From NCBI GenBank assembly GCA_005879245.1, contig VBLA01000123.1, positions 1 through 10,798 on the forward strand: a stretch of 10,798 nucleotides of DNA. Direction: 5' to 3'. The stretch is from Deltaproteobacteria bacterium (GTDB lineage Bacteria > Desulfobacterota > Binatia > DP-6). The notes beneath the pieces were generated by a model. It saw nothing but the letters and a program-made list of their open reading frames with translations. It was not told where the DNA came from and did no database searches. The first letter of the stretch is position 1. The number at the start of each line of letters is the position of its first letter. This document shows positions 1 through 6,008 of the stretch, one piece after another. The position numbers were made by a program, and so were the translations under genes.

Positions 1-92
1 CGATGGTGTCGAAGACCATCAAGCTCGACGCCGTGAACGACGCCTTCCGCGCGATGGAGGCGGGCGAGGTGATCCGGAGCGTCATCGCCTGA
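1..92 (+). CDS. Zinc-dependent alcohol dehydrogenase, C-terminal end (partial)
   Basis: Only the last 29 codons are inside the window, read from base 3 to the TGA at 90-92; the gene begins upstream. The peptide contains LDAVNDAFRAMEAGEVIRSV, which matches the closing helix of medium-chain (MDR) zinc alcohol dehydrogenases, where the pattern 'L-x-x-VN-x-AF-x-x-M-x-x-GE-x-x-RSV' precedes the C-terminus. Members of this family oxidise alcohols or formaldehyde adducts with NAD-type cofactors in the cytoplasm. The catalytic zinc ligands and the nucleotide fold lie outside the window, so substrate and subfamily cannot be told. It is convergent with the decayed DUF1302 copy, with 27 bases between the two stop codons and no obvious terminator hairpin there. 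Confidence 0.7.
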   Translation, partial: MVSKTIKLDAVNDAFRAMEAGEVIRSVIA

Positions 93-119
93 CGCGTCGA
101 CTCCTGTCAGGCAGGGCGG

Positions 120-834
120 CTAGTTCAGCAGGTAGGTCAGGCGGAGCTGGAACTGGTCGCGATCCCGGAACCTGTGCCTGGGGGTTCAGGTTCATGTGGG
201 GAATGAACGCATCCTCGTTGAGGAAGTACTCCGCCTCCGAGCGGATGACGCCGCCCACGAGCGGGCTGTACCAGGTGGCCGCCAGGCCGAAGACCGACTC
301 AAGGCGCCGGAAGAGCTCGGTGACGGACGGGTGCGCGAAGGTGCAGGGCCGGCCCGCCGGGGTATGGCCGATGCCCGTGCCGCCCGCCCCGAGGCCGTTG
401 CAGACCGGGACCCGGTTGCCGCGGTCGTCGATCAGCGTCTTTTTCGAGGGGAGCTCGAGAAAGCTCGGGCTGGTGATCAGCGGCGTCGGCTGCTCGGGAT
501 AGGTGCGGAAGAACCAGGTGCTCACCGTGTAGTCCCGCGCCACGATCCCGCCCAGGCGCGCGCCCCAGCGGCTTTCACTCCAGGTGGATTTCGGGAGGCG
601 CTGGACGATCGAGATGTGCCCGCCGACCGGGTCGAGCAGGCCGGCCCGTGCCACCTGCGGGTCGACCGTCGGCTGGGCCCCGGAGTACGGCATCCCGAAC
701 CACGTCGGTTCGACCGGCACCGAGTTGTCGATCGTTCCGGGCACCAGATACAGGTCGGAGAACAGCCGGACGTTCGCCCCCCAGGCCCCCGGCTCGCGCG
801 GTCCCGATCGCCCGCTCGAACGCGCCGTAGTCGA
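120..834 (-). pseudogene. Decayed tandem copy of the DUF1302 outer-membrane protein gene
   Basis: This is a broken paralogue of the neighbouring intact DUF1302 gene. From about 786 down to 172 the frame reads a close match to the central part of the intact protein: VPGTID, LPKSTWSESRWGARL, DYTVSTWFFRTYP, GHTPAGRPC, TWYSPLVGGVIRSEAEYFL and NLNPQAQVPG all have direct counterparts. At about 164-172 the sequence jumps straight to the extreme C-terminus, FRDRDQFQLRLTYLLN followed by a stop at 120-122, but in another frame, so translation would run on to a stop at 82-84. About 165 codons of the second half of the barrel are missing. The N-terminal half, including the signal peptide, is also absent: in the homologous frame a stop lies at 835-837. 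It is therefore a relic, not a short functional gene. The frameshift and both deletions are seen directly; origin by tandem duplication is inferred. Confidence 0.85.
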
Positions 835-1012
835 TCATGGGCGAAACGATATTGATTCGCGTCGCGCGGGGCAAGCGTCGGCTCGAGTGGTGCGACTCAC
901 ACGAAGCTGCGGCTCGAGTTCGGCGCGGCGCTTCGGCGACGATGGTCGACGAGCGCCTGCGCTGCGGTCCCACGGCGACCGGACCGCGGGCCACGGCTCC
1001 CCGCGGAGACGG
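835..1012. other. Spacer between intact and decayed DUF1302 copies, no gene recognised
   Basis: I see no recognisable gene in this stretch. It lies directly downstream of the intact DUF1302 stop codon and upstream of the first base where homology of the decayed copy can be read. A minus-strand frame starting near 994 stays open across it, but its product is arginine- and alanine-rich and matches nothing I know, as expected from GC-rich DNA. It probably represents the former start region of the second copy, eroded beyond recognition. Confidence 0.4.
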
Positions 1013-2944
1013 CTAGTTCAGCTGGTACGTGAGGCGGAACTGGAACTGGTCGCGGTCGCGGAAGACGGCGGGCCCGGCCCGGCGCGAGCCCTCGACGGCA
1101 ATGAACGCCGCCTGTCCCAGCAGATAGTCGGTGAACCGATAGGTGGCCTGGGTGACGAAGGCGAACTCGCCGCTCACGTCGAGGACCCCCACCAGGCGCG
1201 GCTCGAGGCGCCCATGGAGGTAGTCGGTCTGGAGCGTGAGGTTGAAGAAGTGCTCGAACTTCTTCTCGTCCTCGAAGTTCTTCGGCGGCGCGGTTACGCA
1301 GAGCAGGCCGAACGGCGGTGTCTGGCAGGCTGGATTCCCGGGGATCCTCCCTGACTCGACCTGGTTCTTGCCCGGCTTCGCGAGCCCGTTGAACCGGAAG
1401 TCCTTCTCCCGGCGCGCGGTCACGTTCCACTGCCCGTTGAGGGCGCTCACGAAGATGAAGCTGTTGGTCGGGTTGAGGGGGCGGAAGAAGAAGAACCGAT
1501 CGTACCCGACCGTGTAGCGGAGGTAGTCGGCCTTCGGGATGCTGTTGTTCTTCTTGGTCCCGCCGGGGACCTGCACCTGCGGGTCGAGGTTCACGCCGGG
1601 AATGAAGGCGTCCTGCTTCAGGAAGTACTCCGCCTCGGTGCGGATGATGCCGCCCACCTGCGGGCTGTACCAGGTGGCCGCCGCCCCGGCGACCGAGGTG
1701 AGACGGCGGAAGAGCGCAGTGACGATCGGACGCGCGTACTTGCAGGCCCGCCCCGCCGGCGTGTGGCCGCTGCCCGGATTCGGGATGGGGTTCCCGGAGC
1801 TGTCGAGGCAGACCGGTGTGCGGAAGCCCCGGTCGTCGATGAGCGTATTCCCTTGTGGTTTCGTGGCCGCGAGCGTGATGGCCGGGGTGCCGCCGATCAG
1901 GAGGGGCACCGGCGCGGTGGGGTAGGTGCGGAAGAACCAGCCCTGCACCGTGTAGTCGCGGAAGAGCACGCTCGTGAGCCGGGCGCCCCAGCGGGTCTCG
2001 CTCCAGTCGTTCTTCGGCAGGCGGTCGACGATCGATACCTCCAGCGGCAGCGGGTTGAACAGCGGCGCGAGGGCGGGGTTCCGATGCGGGTCCTGACCCG
2101 GCTGCGAGTAGGGAAATCCGAAGAAGGCCGGGGTCGTGATGGGGACGGTGGTGTCGATCGGTCCCGGCACCACGAAGGTGTCGGCGAAGAGGCCCGAGAG
2201 GAAGCGCCAGTTGTCGACGAGCTTGACCGTGTTGCGGACGGCCCAGAAGGGGATGCGGGCCTCTTCCAGATCCATGAAGAGACCCGGCGCGCCCATCGTC
2301 AGGTCGAAGTTGTTGATCACGTCCATGAAGACGATCGCGTCCGCCTCGCCCCAGGCAATCGACTGCCGGCCGACGCGCGTGAAGAGCCGTCCCTTGGTGA
2401 AATCGAGGTACAGCTCGTTGATGCGGTTGCGCTTGCCGAGGATGTTTCGCGGATTCTTGTTCTCGTCGTTGAACCTGAAGCTTTCGCCCGCGATGTTGTC
2501 GCTCGACGCCTGCCGGGACCGGGGCACCGCCCGGAGCGCTTCGCGCCACTGGGGAGCGAGGTAGTCGAACATGCCGTCGTAGAAGCCCCACCATGCGAAG
2601 CGGAACTTGAAGTCATCCGGCGTCAGCAGCGAGAGGCCTGGCACGCCCCGGGTCCACTCGACGTAGTCGGTCAGCTTGGCGTCGAACTCGGGGTTGTAGA
2701 AGTTCCGGTGCGAGAGGAGGTCGCCGGGGCTGAAGGTGGGTGGCGTCTCGCGGGCGGATTCCGCGGCGACCGCAATCTGGGAATAGATGCGGGTTCTCAG
2801 GTCGAAGTGGTTCCCCTCGTCGAGGAAGTACGCCTGGGCAGGCGCCGTCACCCCGAGGGCGAGCAGCAAGGAGAGGGCACCTCGTCCGCGACGCGACCCG
2901 GCTGCCTGCTTCATCGAGTTGGTTGCCGTCGCTGCGACTTCCAT
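1013..2944 (-). CDS. DUF1302 family outer-membrane protein
   Basis: A 643-residue protein with a Sec signal peptide: a basic stretch (GSRRGRG), a hydrophobic core (ALSLLLALGV) and a signal-peptidase site after AQA at residues 36-38. The mature part is rich in alternating aromatic residues and Gly/Asn/Asp, and ends QFQFRLTYQLN, as in a barrel strand. Central motifs such as GRQSIAWGEADAIVFMDVIN and RLPKNDWSETRWGARL are typical of the DUF1302 family (PF06980), whose members are usually about 550-680 residues. In other genomes they often sit beside DUF1329 outer-membrane lipoproteins and RND/MMPL exporters, and are thought to act in envelope transport of hydrophobic compounds; neither partner is visible here. 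The start at 2944 is supported by a strong ribosome site (GGGAGGA, 5-6 bases upstream). An alternative ATG at residue 11 has no comparable site. The C-terminal Asn instead of an aromatic residue is unusual for a barrel. Substrate unknown. Confidence 0.88.
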   Translation of the reverse strand: MEVAATATNSMKQAAGSRRGRGALSLLLALGVTAPAQAYFLDEGNHFDLRTRIYSQIAVAAESARETPPTFSPGDLLSHRNFYNPEFDAKLTDYVEWTRGVPGLSLLTPDDFKFRFAWWGFYDGMFDYLAPQWREALRAVPRSRQASSDNIAGESFRFNDENKNPRNILGKRNRINELYLDFTKGRLFTRVGRQSIAWGEADAIVFMDVINNFDLTMGAPGLFMDLEEARIPFWAVRNTVKLVDNWRFLSGLFADTFVVPGPIDTTVPITTPAFFGFPYSQPGQDPHRNPALAPLFNPLPLEVSIVDRLPKNDWSETRWGARLTSVLFRDYTVQGWFFRTYPTAPVPLLIGGTPAITLAATKPQGNTLIDDRGFRTPVCLDSSGNPIPNPGSGHTPAGRACKYARPIVTALFRRLTSVAGAAATWYSPQVGGIIRTEAEYFLKQDAFIPGVNLDPQVQVPGGTKKNNSIPKADYLRYTVGYDRFFFFRPLNPTNSFIFVSALNGQWNVTARREKDFRFNGLAKPGKNQVESGRIPGNPACQTPPFGLLCVTAPPKNFEDEKKFEHFFNLTLQTDYLHGRLEPRLVGVLDVSGEFAFVTQATYRFTDYLLGQAAFIAVEGSRRAGPAVFRDRDQFQFRLTYQLN

Positions 2945-2988
2945 CGATGTCCTCCCTCGGCTTCGCCGGATCTTGCGGAGCCCGCGGC

Positions 2989-3017
2989 GGCGTACCGAAT
3001 CCGATCCGGGCCGTCAA
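2989..3017 (-). promoter_or_regulatory. Possible promoter of the DUF1302 gene
   Basis: On the minus strand a TTGACG box (3017-3012) is followed, after 17 bases, by TACGCC (2994-2989). The first box matches the -35 consensus at five of six positions; the second is a poor -10. It would give a leader of about 40 bases before the strong ribosome site of the DUF1302 gene. This is a weak prediction in GC-rich DNA. Confidence 0.25.
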
Positions 3018-3042
3018 CCATTCCAGCGAGCCAAATCGCGAT

Positions 3043-3057
3043 GTAGGCGCTGCCTAC
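3043..3057. promoter_or_regulatory. 15-bp inverted repeat upstream of DUF1302, possible operator
   Basis: GTAGGC-GCT-GCCTAC is a perfect 6-3-6 inverted repeat. It sits about 100 bases upstream of the DUF1302 start and about 25 bases upstream of its possible -35 box. The size and symmetry fit a dimeric repressor or activator site, but no regulator gene is in the window and the site occurs only once here. Confidence 0.3.
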
Positions 3058-3297
3058 CGACCCTCGGTGGCGAACCTGCCGTGAATCCGGACCCGCCTTT
3101 CCCCTCCCTGCCCGAGAGCGGTGCCTCGGGACCGAATGCTTCGCAGTCGCCCGGACCCTGGCGCTCTCTCACCCGGGGGATGATCGAGGCGATGACGCGG
3201 TGAGCCAGATTGGGACCGACGTCCGGGCCGGCGATGGGGCCAAGCCCAGCTCGCCCTTCACGGCAACCGCGGGACCTCTGGCCCGGTCGCGGGGTGG
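3058..3297. other. Gene-free stretch before the PTS IIA remnant
   Basis: No gene is recognisable. A small hairpin (CCCGAG, 8-base loop, CTCGGG) lies at 3111-3130. The missing N-terminal part of the downstream PTS IIA domain should lie here, but none of the three plus-strand frames shows its active-site region, and the relevant frame has stops at 3181 and 3193. The DNA is probably eroded coding sequence. Confidence 0.35.
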
Positions 3298-3501
3298 GGG
3301 CTGCCGTTGCACTTCTTCTTCGTGCTCGCCGCCCCGGCAGACGCCCCTGGGACGCATCTGAAGCTCCTCGCGACCGTATCTCGCCTGTTGAGCGACGGGC
3401 GGTGCCGCGCGCGGATCATGAGCGCGGCCGACGCGACCGCGGTGCTCGCTGCCCTCTGCGACGAGGAGCAGCGTGTGCGTCCGGGCGCGCGAGCGGCGTA
3501 G
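3298..3501 (+). pseudogene. PTS IIA (fructose/nitrogen type) domain, C-terminal remnant
   Basis: The frame reads GLPLHFFFVLAAPADAPGTH followed by LKLLATVSRLLSDG and a helical tail to a TAG at 3499-3501. This is the characteristic second half of the EIIA-Fru/Ntr fold (PTS_EIIA_2), where 'P-V-H-L-x-F-x-L-x-AP' leads into 'G-x-H-L-K-x-LA-x-x-x-RLL'. In an intact protein the phosphate-carrying histidine lies in the first half, in a PHA-type motif; that half (about 90 residues) is missing and the frame is closed just upstream. The piece therefore cannot work as a phosphocarrier. It ends six bases before the GTG where the permease remnant may begin, so the two probably formed one operon. PTS IIA domains are known beside or fused to secondary transporters, where a regulatory role is suspected. 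Confidence 0.7.
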
Positions 3502-3507
3502 CGGCCC

Positions 3508-4363
3508 GTGACCCCCGAGACCCGCGCGGCGGCGGCCCGGCGCCGCGCCCGAAGATCATCGTCGTCACCATCGCCATGCTCGTCTTCATCTCCTTCTGGC
3601 GAGCTTCCGCGATCGTGCTCTGCGACATGGCGTCGACGGTCTACTACATCGGCGGGATCGTGGAGCAGGCGATCGGCAAGCGGCGCCCTGGTATATCGGC
3701 GCCGTCATGCTGTTCGCGTATGCCGTACGGGGCATCTACATCGAGTCCTGCGCCATGTTCGTGCTCGGCGGGGTCTACCGCGTCGTCAAGGAGGCGATGG
3801 GCGGGACCCTCGCTAAGCTCTCGGTGTCGGCGCTCATGTTCGACTACGTGCTGACCGGCCCGATCAGCGGCGTCTCGGCCGGCCAGTACATCGTCGGACT
3901 GGCGAACGAGCTGCTCCACCTGTTCCACCTCGCGGTGACGATTCCGACCGCTGCGGGATCGGCCGCCATCGCCGTCGCGATCACGCTCTACTTCTGGCAC
4001 CAGAACATCCTCGGCATCGAGGAGTCGAGCGACAAGGCGATGAAGATCATGCGCGTCACCACCGTGATGGTCGTCGTCATGCTCGCCTGGTGCGGCGCGA
4101 CGCTCTGGCAGCGCGGGGCGACGCTGCCGCCGTTCGAGCTGCACCTGAGCGACGAGGCGCTCGGCTGGCTCGGAGGGACGGAGTGGGGGAAGCGCATCGG
4201 CGCGCTCGGCATCCTGATCGCCTTTGGACACTCGATTCTCGCCATGAGCGGCGAGGAGTCGCTCGCGCAGGTGAATCGCGAGATCGCCCACTCGAAGGTG
4301 CCCAACCTCATCCGCGCCGGCCTCGTCATCTTTGTCTTCACGATGCTGACGACGGGGCTGGTG
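3508..4363 (+). pseudogene. APC-superfamily (amino-acid-type) permease, frameshifted and truncated
   Basis: Two frames carry successive parts of one membrane protein. The first holds helix 1 and the loop after it (KIIVVTIAMLVFISFWRA, then YYIGGIVEQAIGK, ending near 3681). The second resumes with AAPWYIGAVMLFAYAVRGIY and continues through GGVYRVVKEAMGGTLAKLSV, FDYVLTGPISGVSAGQYIVG, further helices, and HSILAMSGEESLAQVNREI up to TTGLV at about 4363. The pattern fits APC-superfamily permeases. Adding one base after the AAG codon near 3681 joins the two frames (KAAPWYIG), so one base is missing there. The only plausible start, GTG 3508, is also one base out of frame with helix 1. At 4363 homology stops abruptly in the middle of the transporter; the remaining helices are gone and unrelated sequence with a transposase tail follows. 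The truncation shows it is dead even if the frameshifts were read errors. Substrate unknown. Confidence 0.75.
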
Positions 4364-4660
4364 GGCCGTAGGAGCGATAACCGTATCGATGAAGGCGGGC
4401 TGCCCTCCGCCGCGGTAAGGTCCACGGCCGACCACGGGGTCGCAATGCGGAACCATCCCCTCCATCCGTACTTTGCCCGCTTGTGCGCGCAGCGCGGCTA
4501 CACGATGGCGGTGGTCGCCGTCGCCCATCGCCTCTGCCGCATCCTCTTTGCGCTGCTACGCGACGGCGCGGAGTTCGACCTGGCGAAGCTCGCCGTCGAG
4601 GAGGGACCGTTCCGGCGCACCAGTGTGCAGCGCTACCGTCGAGAGCCGCTAGATACTTGA
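4364..4660 (+). mobile_element. IS110-family transposase, C-terminal remnant fused in frame to the permease remnant
   Basis: From about 4436 the frame reads MRNHPLHPYFARL, then AVVAVAHRLCRILFALLRDG, and stops with TGA at 4658-4660. This is the tail of IS110/IS116-type transposases: 'x-RH-x-P-x-L-x-x-x-Y-x-RL' followed by 'K-x-A-x-VAVA-x-x-L' and a leucine-rich helix ending in LRDG. The N-terminal DEDD catalytic domain and the serine-containing part of the C-terminal domain are absent, so only about 70 residues remain. Bases 4364-4435 have no clear assignment. The element is in the same frame as the permease by chance, so the fused 317-codon ORF should not be annotated as one protein. IS110 elements leave no long terminal inverted repeats, which makes the exact boundary hard to see. 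Whether it cut the permease by insertion or came with a later deletion is open. Confidence 0.65.
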
Positions 4661-4693
4661 CACGCACCCGGAGGTCTTGTTTCGGGCCAACCG

Positions 4694-4828
4694 ATGCGCG
4701 CCTTCTACGTGGAGATCGCCATCCAGATCGAGGAGCGGACGCTCGTGCACCTCCACGGCGAGCAGTACCGGAGCTACCAACGACGCGTGCCGATGCTCCT
4801 GCCGTTCTGCCGCCGGCGGCAGGACTGA
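4694..4828 (+). pseudogene. Isoprenylcysteine/phospholipid methyltransferase-like C-terminal remnant
   Basis: A 44-codon reading frame, MRAFYVEIAIQIEERTLVHL followed by HGEQYRSYQRRVPMLLP and a basic tail. It matches the closing part of the membrane methyltransferases of the ICMT/PEMT group, where 'EER-x-L-x-x-x-x-G-x-x-Y-x-x-YRRRVP-x-x-x-P' follows the last helices and contributes to S-adenosylmethionine binding. Intact members have about 150-220 residues with several membrane helices; these are missing upstream, where the IS110 remnant lies. The ATG has no clear ribosome site, so it is probably an internal Met of the former gene. I treat it as a dead fragment. The identification rests on one motif block, which is fairly distinctive. 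Confidence 0.55.
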
Positions 4829-4880
4829 CGGCAACTGGGCCCACGAGCTCGCAAACCGCTCCCCCGGGCCCGATCCACAA

Positions 4881-4967
4881 CTATTGCCAATACCTCTGCT
4901 CGAGACGCCCGTGCGCACAGGCCACAAGCGTGGCGAGGAGCACGATAGTGACCAAACGGAACCTCAT
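4881..4967 (-). pseudogene. Possible lipoprotein signal-peptide fragment
   Basis: The minus strand from ATG 4967 reads MRFRLVTIVLLATLVACAHG, a good lipoprotein signal peptide: charged start, hydrophobic core, and a lipobox-like LVAC with Cys17. The frame stops after 28 residues with TAG at 4883-4881. Sequence beyond the stop is open in another frame for a while, so this could be the start of a frameshifted lipoprotein gene. No ribosome site of normal strength is seen; a 14-bp palindrome lies just upstream of the ATG instead. I recognise no family, and the signal could be chance. Confidence 0.3.
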
Positions 4968-4970
4968 GCC

Positions 4971-4984
4971 GGAGACTAGTCTCC
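4971..4984. repeat. 14-bp perfect palindrome
   Basis: GGAGACTAGTCTCC equals its own reverse complement. It sits four bases upstream of the ATG of the possible lipoprotein fragment on the minus strand and before the small CxxCxxC ORF on the plus strand. It may be a protein-binding site or the scar of a rearrangement. CCGGGTG and CACCCGG at 4985-5016 form a second, looser inverted repeat. Confidence 0.4.
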
Positions 4985-5001
4985 CCGGGTGACGCTCCGC
5001 C

Positions 5002-5166
5002 GTGCTCGCCACCCGGCGACGCGCCGAGGTGGTCTGCAAAGTCTGCGGCGGGTGCTACGCGGTCGAGAAGCCGGAGCGGCATGCGCTGCTGGCCGCGTCC
5101 GACGGCGACCGCCGGTCGCTCACGGGCGCGGTCACCGTGTGGCCGGGTCTACCTCTCTCACCTTGA
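5002..5166 (+). CDS. Small hypothetical ORF with a C-x-x-C-x-x-C cluster
   Basis: A 54-codon frame from GTG 5002 to TGA 5166 contains VVCKVCGGCYAVEKPERHA. The three cysteines at C-x-x-C-x-x-C spacing, followed by a His, look like part of a zinc- or iron-binding site, but no family is recognised. There is no convincing ribosome site before the GTG. It lies in the region of gene remnants, so it may equally be a piece of a former larger protein or a chance frame. It ends just at the hairpin in front of the DUF1232 leader. Confidence 0.25.
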   Translation: MLATRRRAEVVCKVCGGCYAVEKPERHALLAASDGDRRSLTGAVTVWPGLPLSP

Positions 5167-5203
5167 GAGTCACGACGTTCTCGTTCACAGTAGACCAACG
5201 AGA
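5155..5203 (+). promoter_or_regulatory. Two hairpins in the 5' region of the DUF1232 gene
   Basis: CTCTCA-CCT-TGAGAG (5155-5169) is a perfect 6-bp stem with a 3-base loop. TCTCGTT and AACGAGA (5179-5185, 5197-5203) pair over an 11-base loop. The second stem runs directly into the ribosome site GAGAGGAGA of the leader ORF, so folding could limit ribosome access. TTGAGA at 5163-5168 could be a -35 box, but no good -10 follows. The pairing is seen; the regulatory role is inferred. Confidence 0.35.
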
Positions 5204-5215
5204 GGAGACCGCACG

Positions 5216-5245
5216 ATGTGCGCGGTCAGGCCTGGTGAAGCATGA
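5216..5245 (+). CDS. Nine-residue leader ORF coupled to the DUF1232 gene
   Basis: ATG 5216 is preceded by AGGAG at 8-base spacing, the best ribosome site in this stretch. It encodes MCAVRPGEA and stops with a TGA that overlaps the ATG of the DUF1232 gene (ATGA at 5242-5245). The DUF1232 start itself has only a weak site (GGTGAAG), so its translation may depend on ribosomes that finish the leader. The peptide has no run of one amino acid that would suggest classical attenuation. An alternative is that the leader is accidental and the ribosome site serves nothing else. Confidence 0.4.
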   Translation: MCAVRPGEA

Positions 5246-6003
5246 GAAAGGCCGAGCTCGGCGGGGCACCAGCCCCAATTCCCCAGCGGTATATCGACGA
5301 GGCCGCGCGGCCCGATGCCGAGGGCATCGTTCGCGACCGTCTTCCCGCCAAGCTCCTCCGGGTTGCCGCCGACAACCGCCTGGTCAGCTTGGTGAAGGAA
5401 GCCTACGGTTACGTCGGCGATCCCAGGGTGCCCAAGCGGTACAAAATACTTGCCGTGGCCGCCCTTCTCTACTTCATCAGTCCGTTCGACGCGATTCCCG
5501 ACTGGATTCCGGGCGCGGGGTACATTGACGATGCCGGCGCCCTCGCGGCCCTCGTCATGTCGGTACGGAAGATCATCGAGGCGGCCCAGGACGCTACCAA
5601 GGAGGTCGTGTCTCATGCGATCTCCGAAGCGCAGGAAGCGTGGGCGCGGCGGGGCGTCAGTCAAGTGTGCCTCACCCTTTGGGCGTCCACCGTCGCCGCC
5701 TGCATCGGGCTGATCTACTACGGGGCGCGTGTCACCGTGTTCAATGCGGCGTCGCCCCTCGCCCTGTCCGATCCATTCGTCTGGGCCTGCATGCTGACCG
5801 GGGCATTCGGCTTCTCCTACAACCTGCTCTTCGCGCACCGCGTCTGGTCCCGCTATTCGCAGGTGCCGTCGGAGATCAGGGAACGGTTGGCGTACGCCAT
5901 CGTTTCCCTCGCGGATTGGCGACAGATCTTCGCTCTCGCCCTTCCTGTCATCGCTCTGATGGTGATCCTTGTCCTCAGGGCCGCGCTCGCGCTGGGAAGG
6001 TAG
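5242..6003 (+). CDS. DUF1232 (YkvA-like) membrane protein
   Basis: A 253-residue protein. Residues about 66-105 carry the DUF1232 signature: a hydrophobic helix then YFISPFDAIPDWIPGAGYID, with the conserved S-P-x-D-x-IPD and the G-x-D-D turn. This domain is found in YkvA-like proteins, generally of unknown function and linked to membranes. A charged, partly helical linker (about 108-138) follows, then three likely membrane helices (about 142-162, 178-197 and 229-248), more C-terminal hydrophobic sequence than the usual 100-150-residue family members have. The N-terminal 65 residues are soluble. The start at 5242 overlaps the stop of a short leader ORF; no better in-frame start exists nearby. 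The gene is intact, unlike the remnants on both sides. It is convergent with the small membrane-protein remnant five bases downstream. The function cannot be given. Confidence 0.8.
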   Translation: MRKAELGGAPAPIPQRYIDEAARPDAEGIVRDRLPAKLLRVAADNRLVSLVKEAYGYVGDPRVPKRYKILAVAALLYFISPFDAIPDWIPGAGYIDDAGALAALVMSVRKIIEAAQDATKEVVSHAISEAQEAWARRGVSQVCLTLWASTVAACIGLIYYGARVTVFNAASPLALSDPFVWACMLTGAFGFSYNLLFAHRVWSRYSQVPSEIRERLAYAIVSLADWRQIFALALPVIALMVILVLRAALALGR

Positions 6004-6008
6004 CGTTC

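Noticed and set aside
897..2594. Long minus-strand open frame in another phase of the DUF1302 gene
   Set aside because: Same strand but shifted phase; the product is rich in Arg, Pro and His and lacks a start signal. It is a by-product of the codon bias of the true gene.
1763..3046. Long plus-strand open frame opposite the DUF1302 gene
   Set aside because: Its product is an Arg/Val/Glu-rich sequence without any domain, and it lies antisense to a gene with signal peptide, ribosome site and family motifs. Long antisense frames are normal in GC-rich DNA.
3644..4528. Minus-strand frame of 294 codons opposite the permease
   Set aside because: The product is an Asp/His/Arg-rich sequence without helices or motifs, while the other strand shows clear permease helices.
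3298..5166. Defence island or toxin-antitoxin locus in the region of small ORFs
   Set aside because: The pieces belong to unrelated transporter, transposase and methyltransferase families; no toxin, antitoxin, nuclease or reverse transcriptase motif is visible.
5002..5166. Rubredoxin- or zinc-ribbon protein
   Set aside because: Only one cysteine cluster is present; both fold types need a second pair of cysteines further on, so I keep it as an unassigned small ORF.
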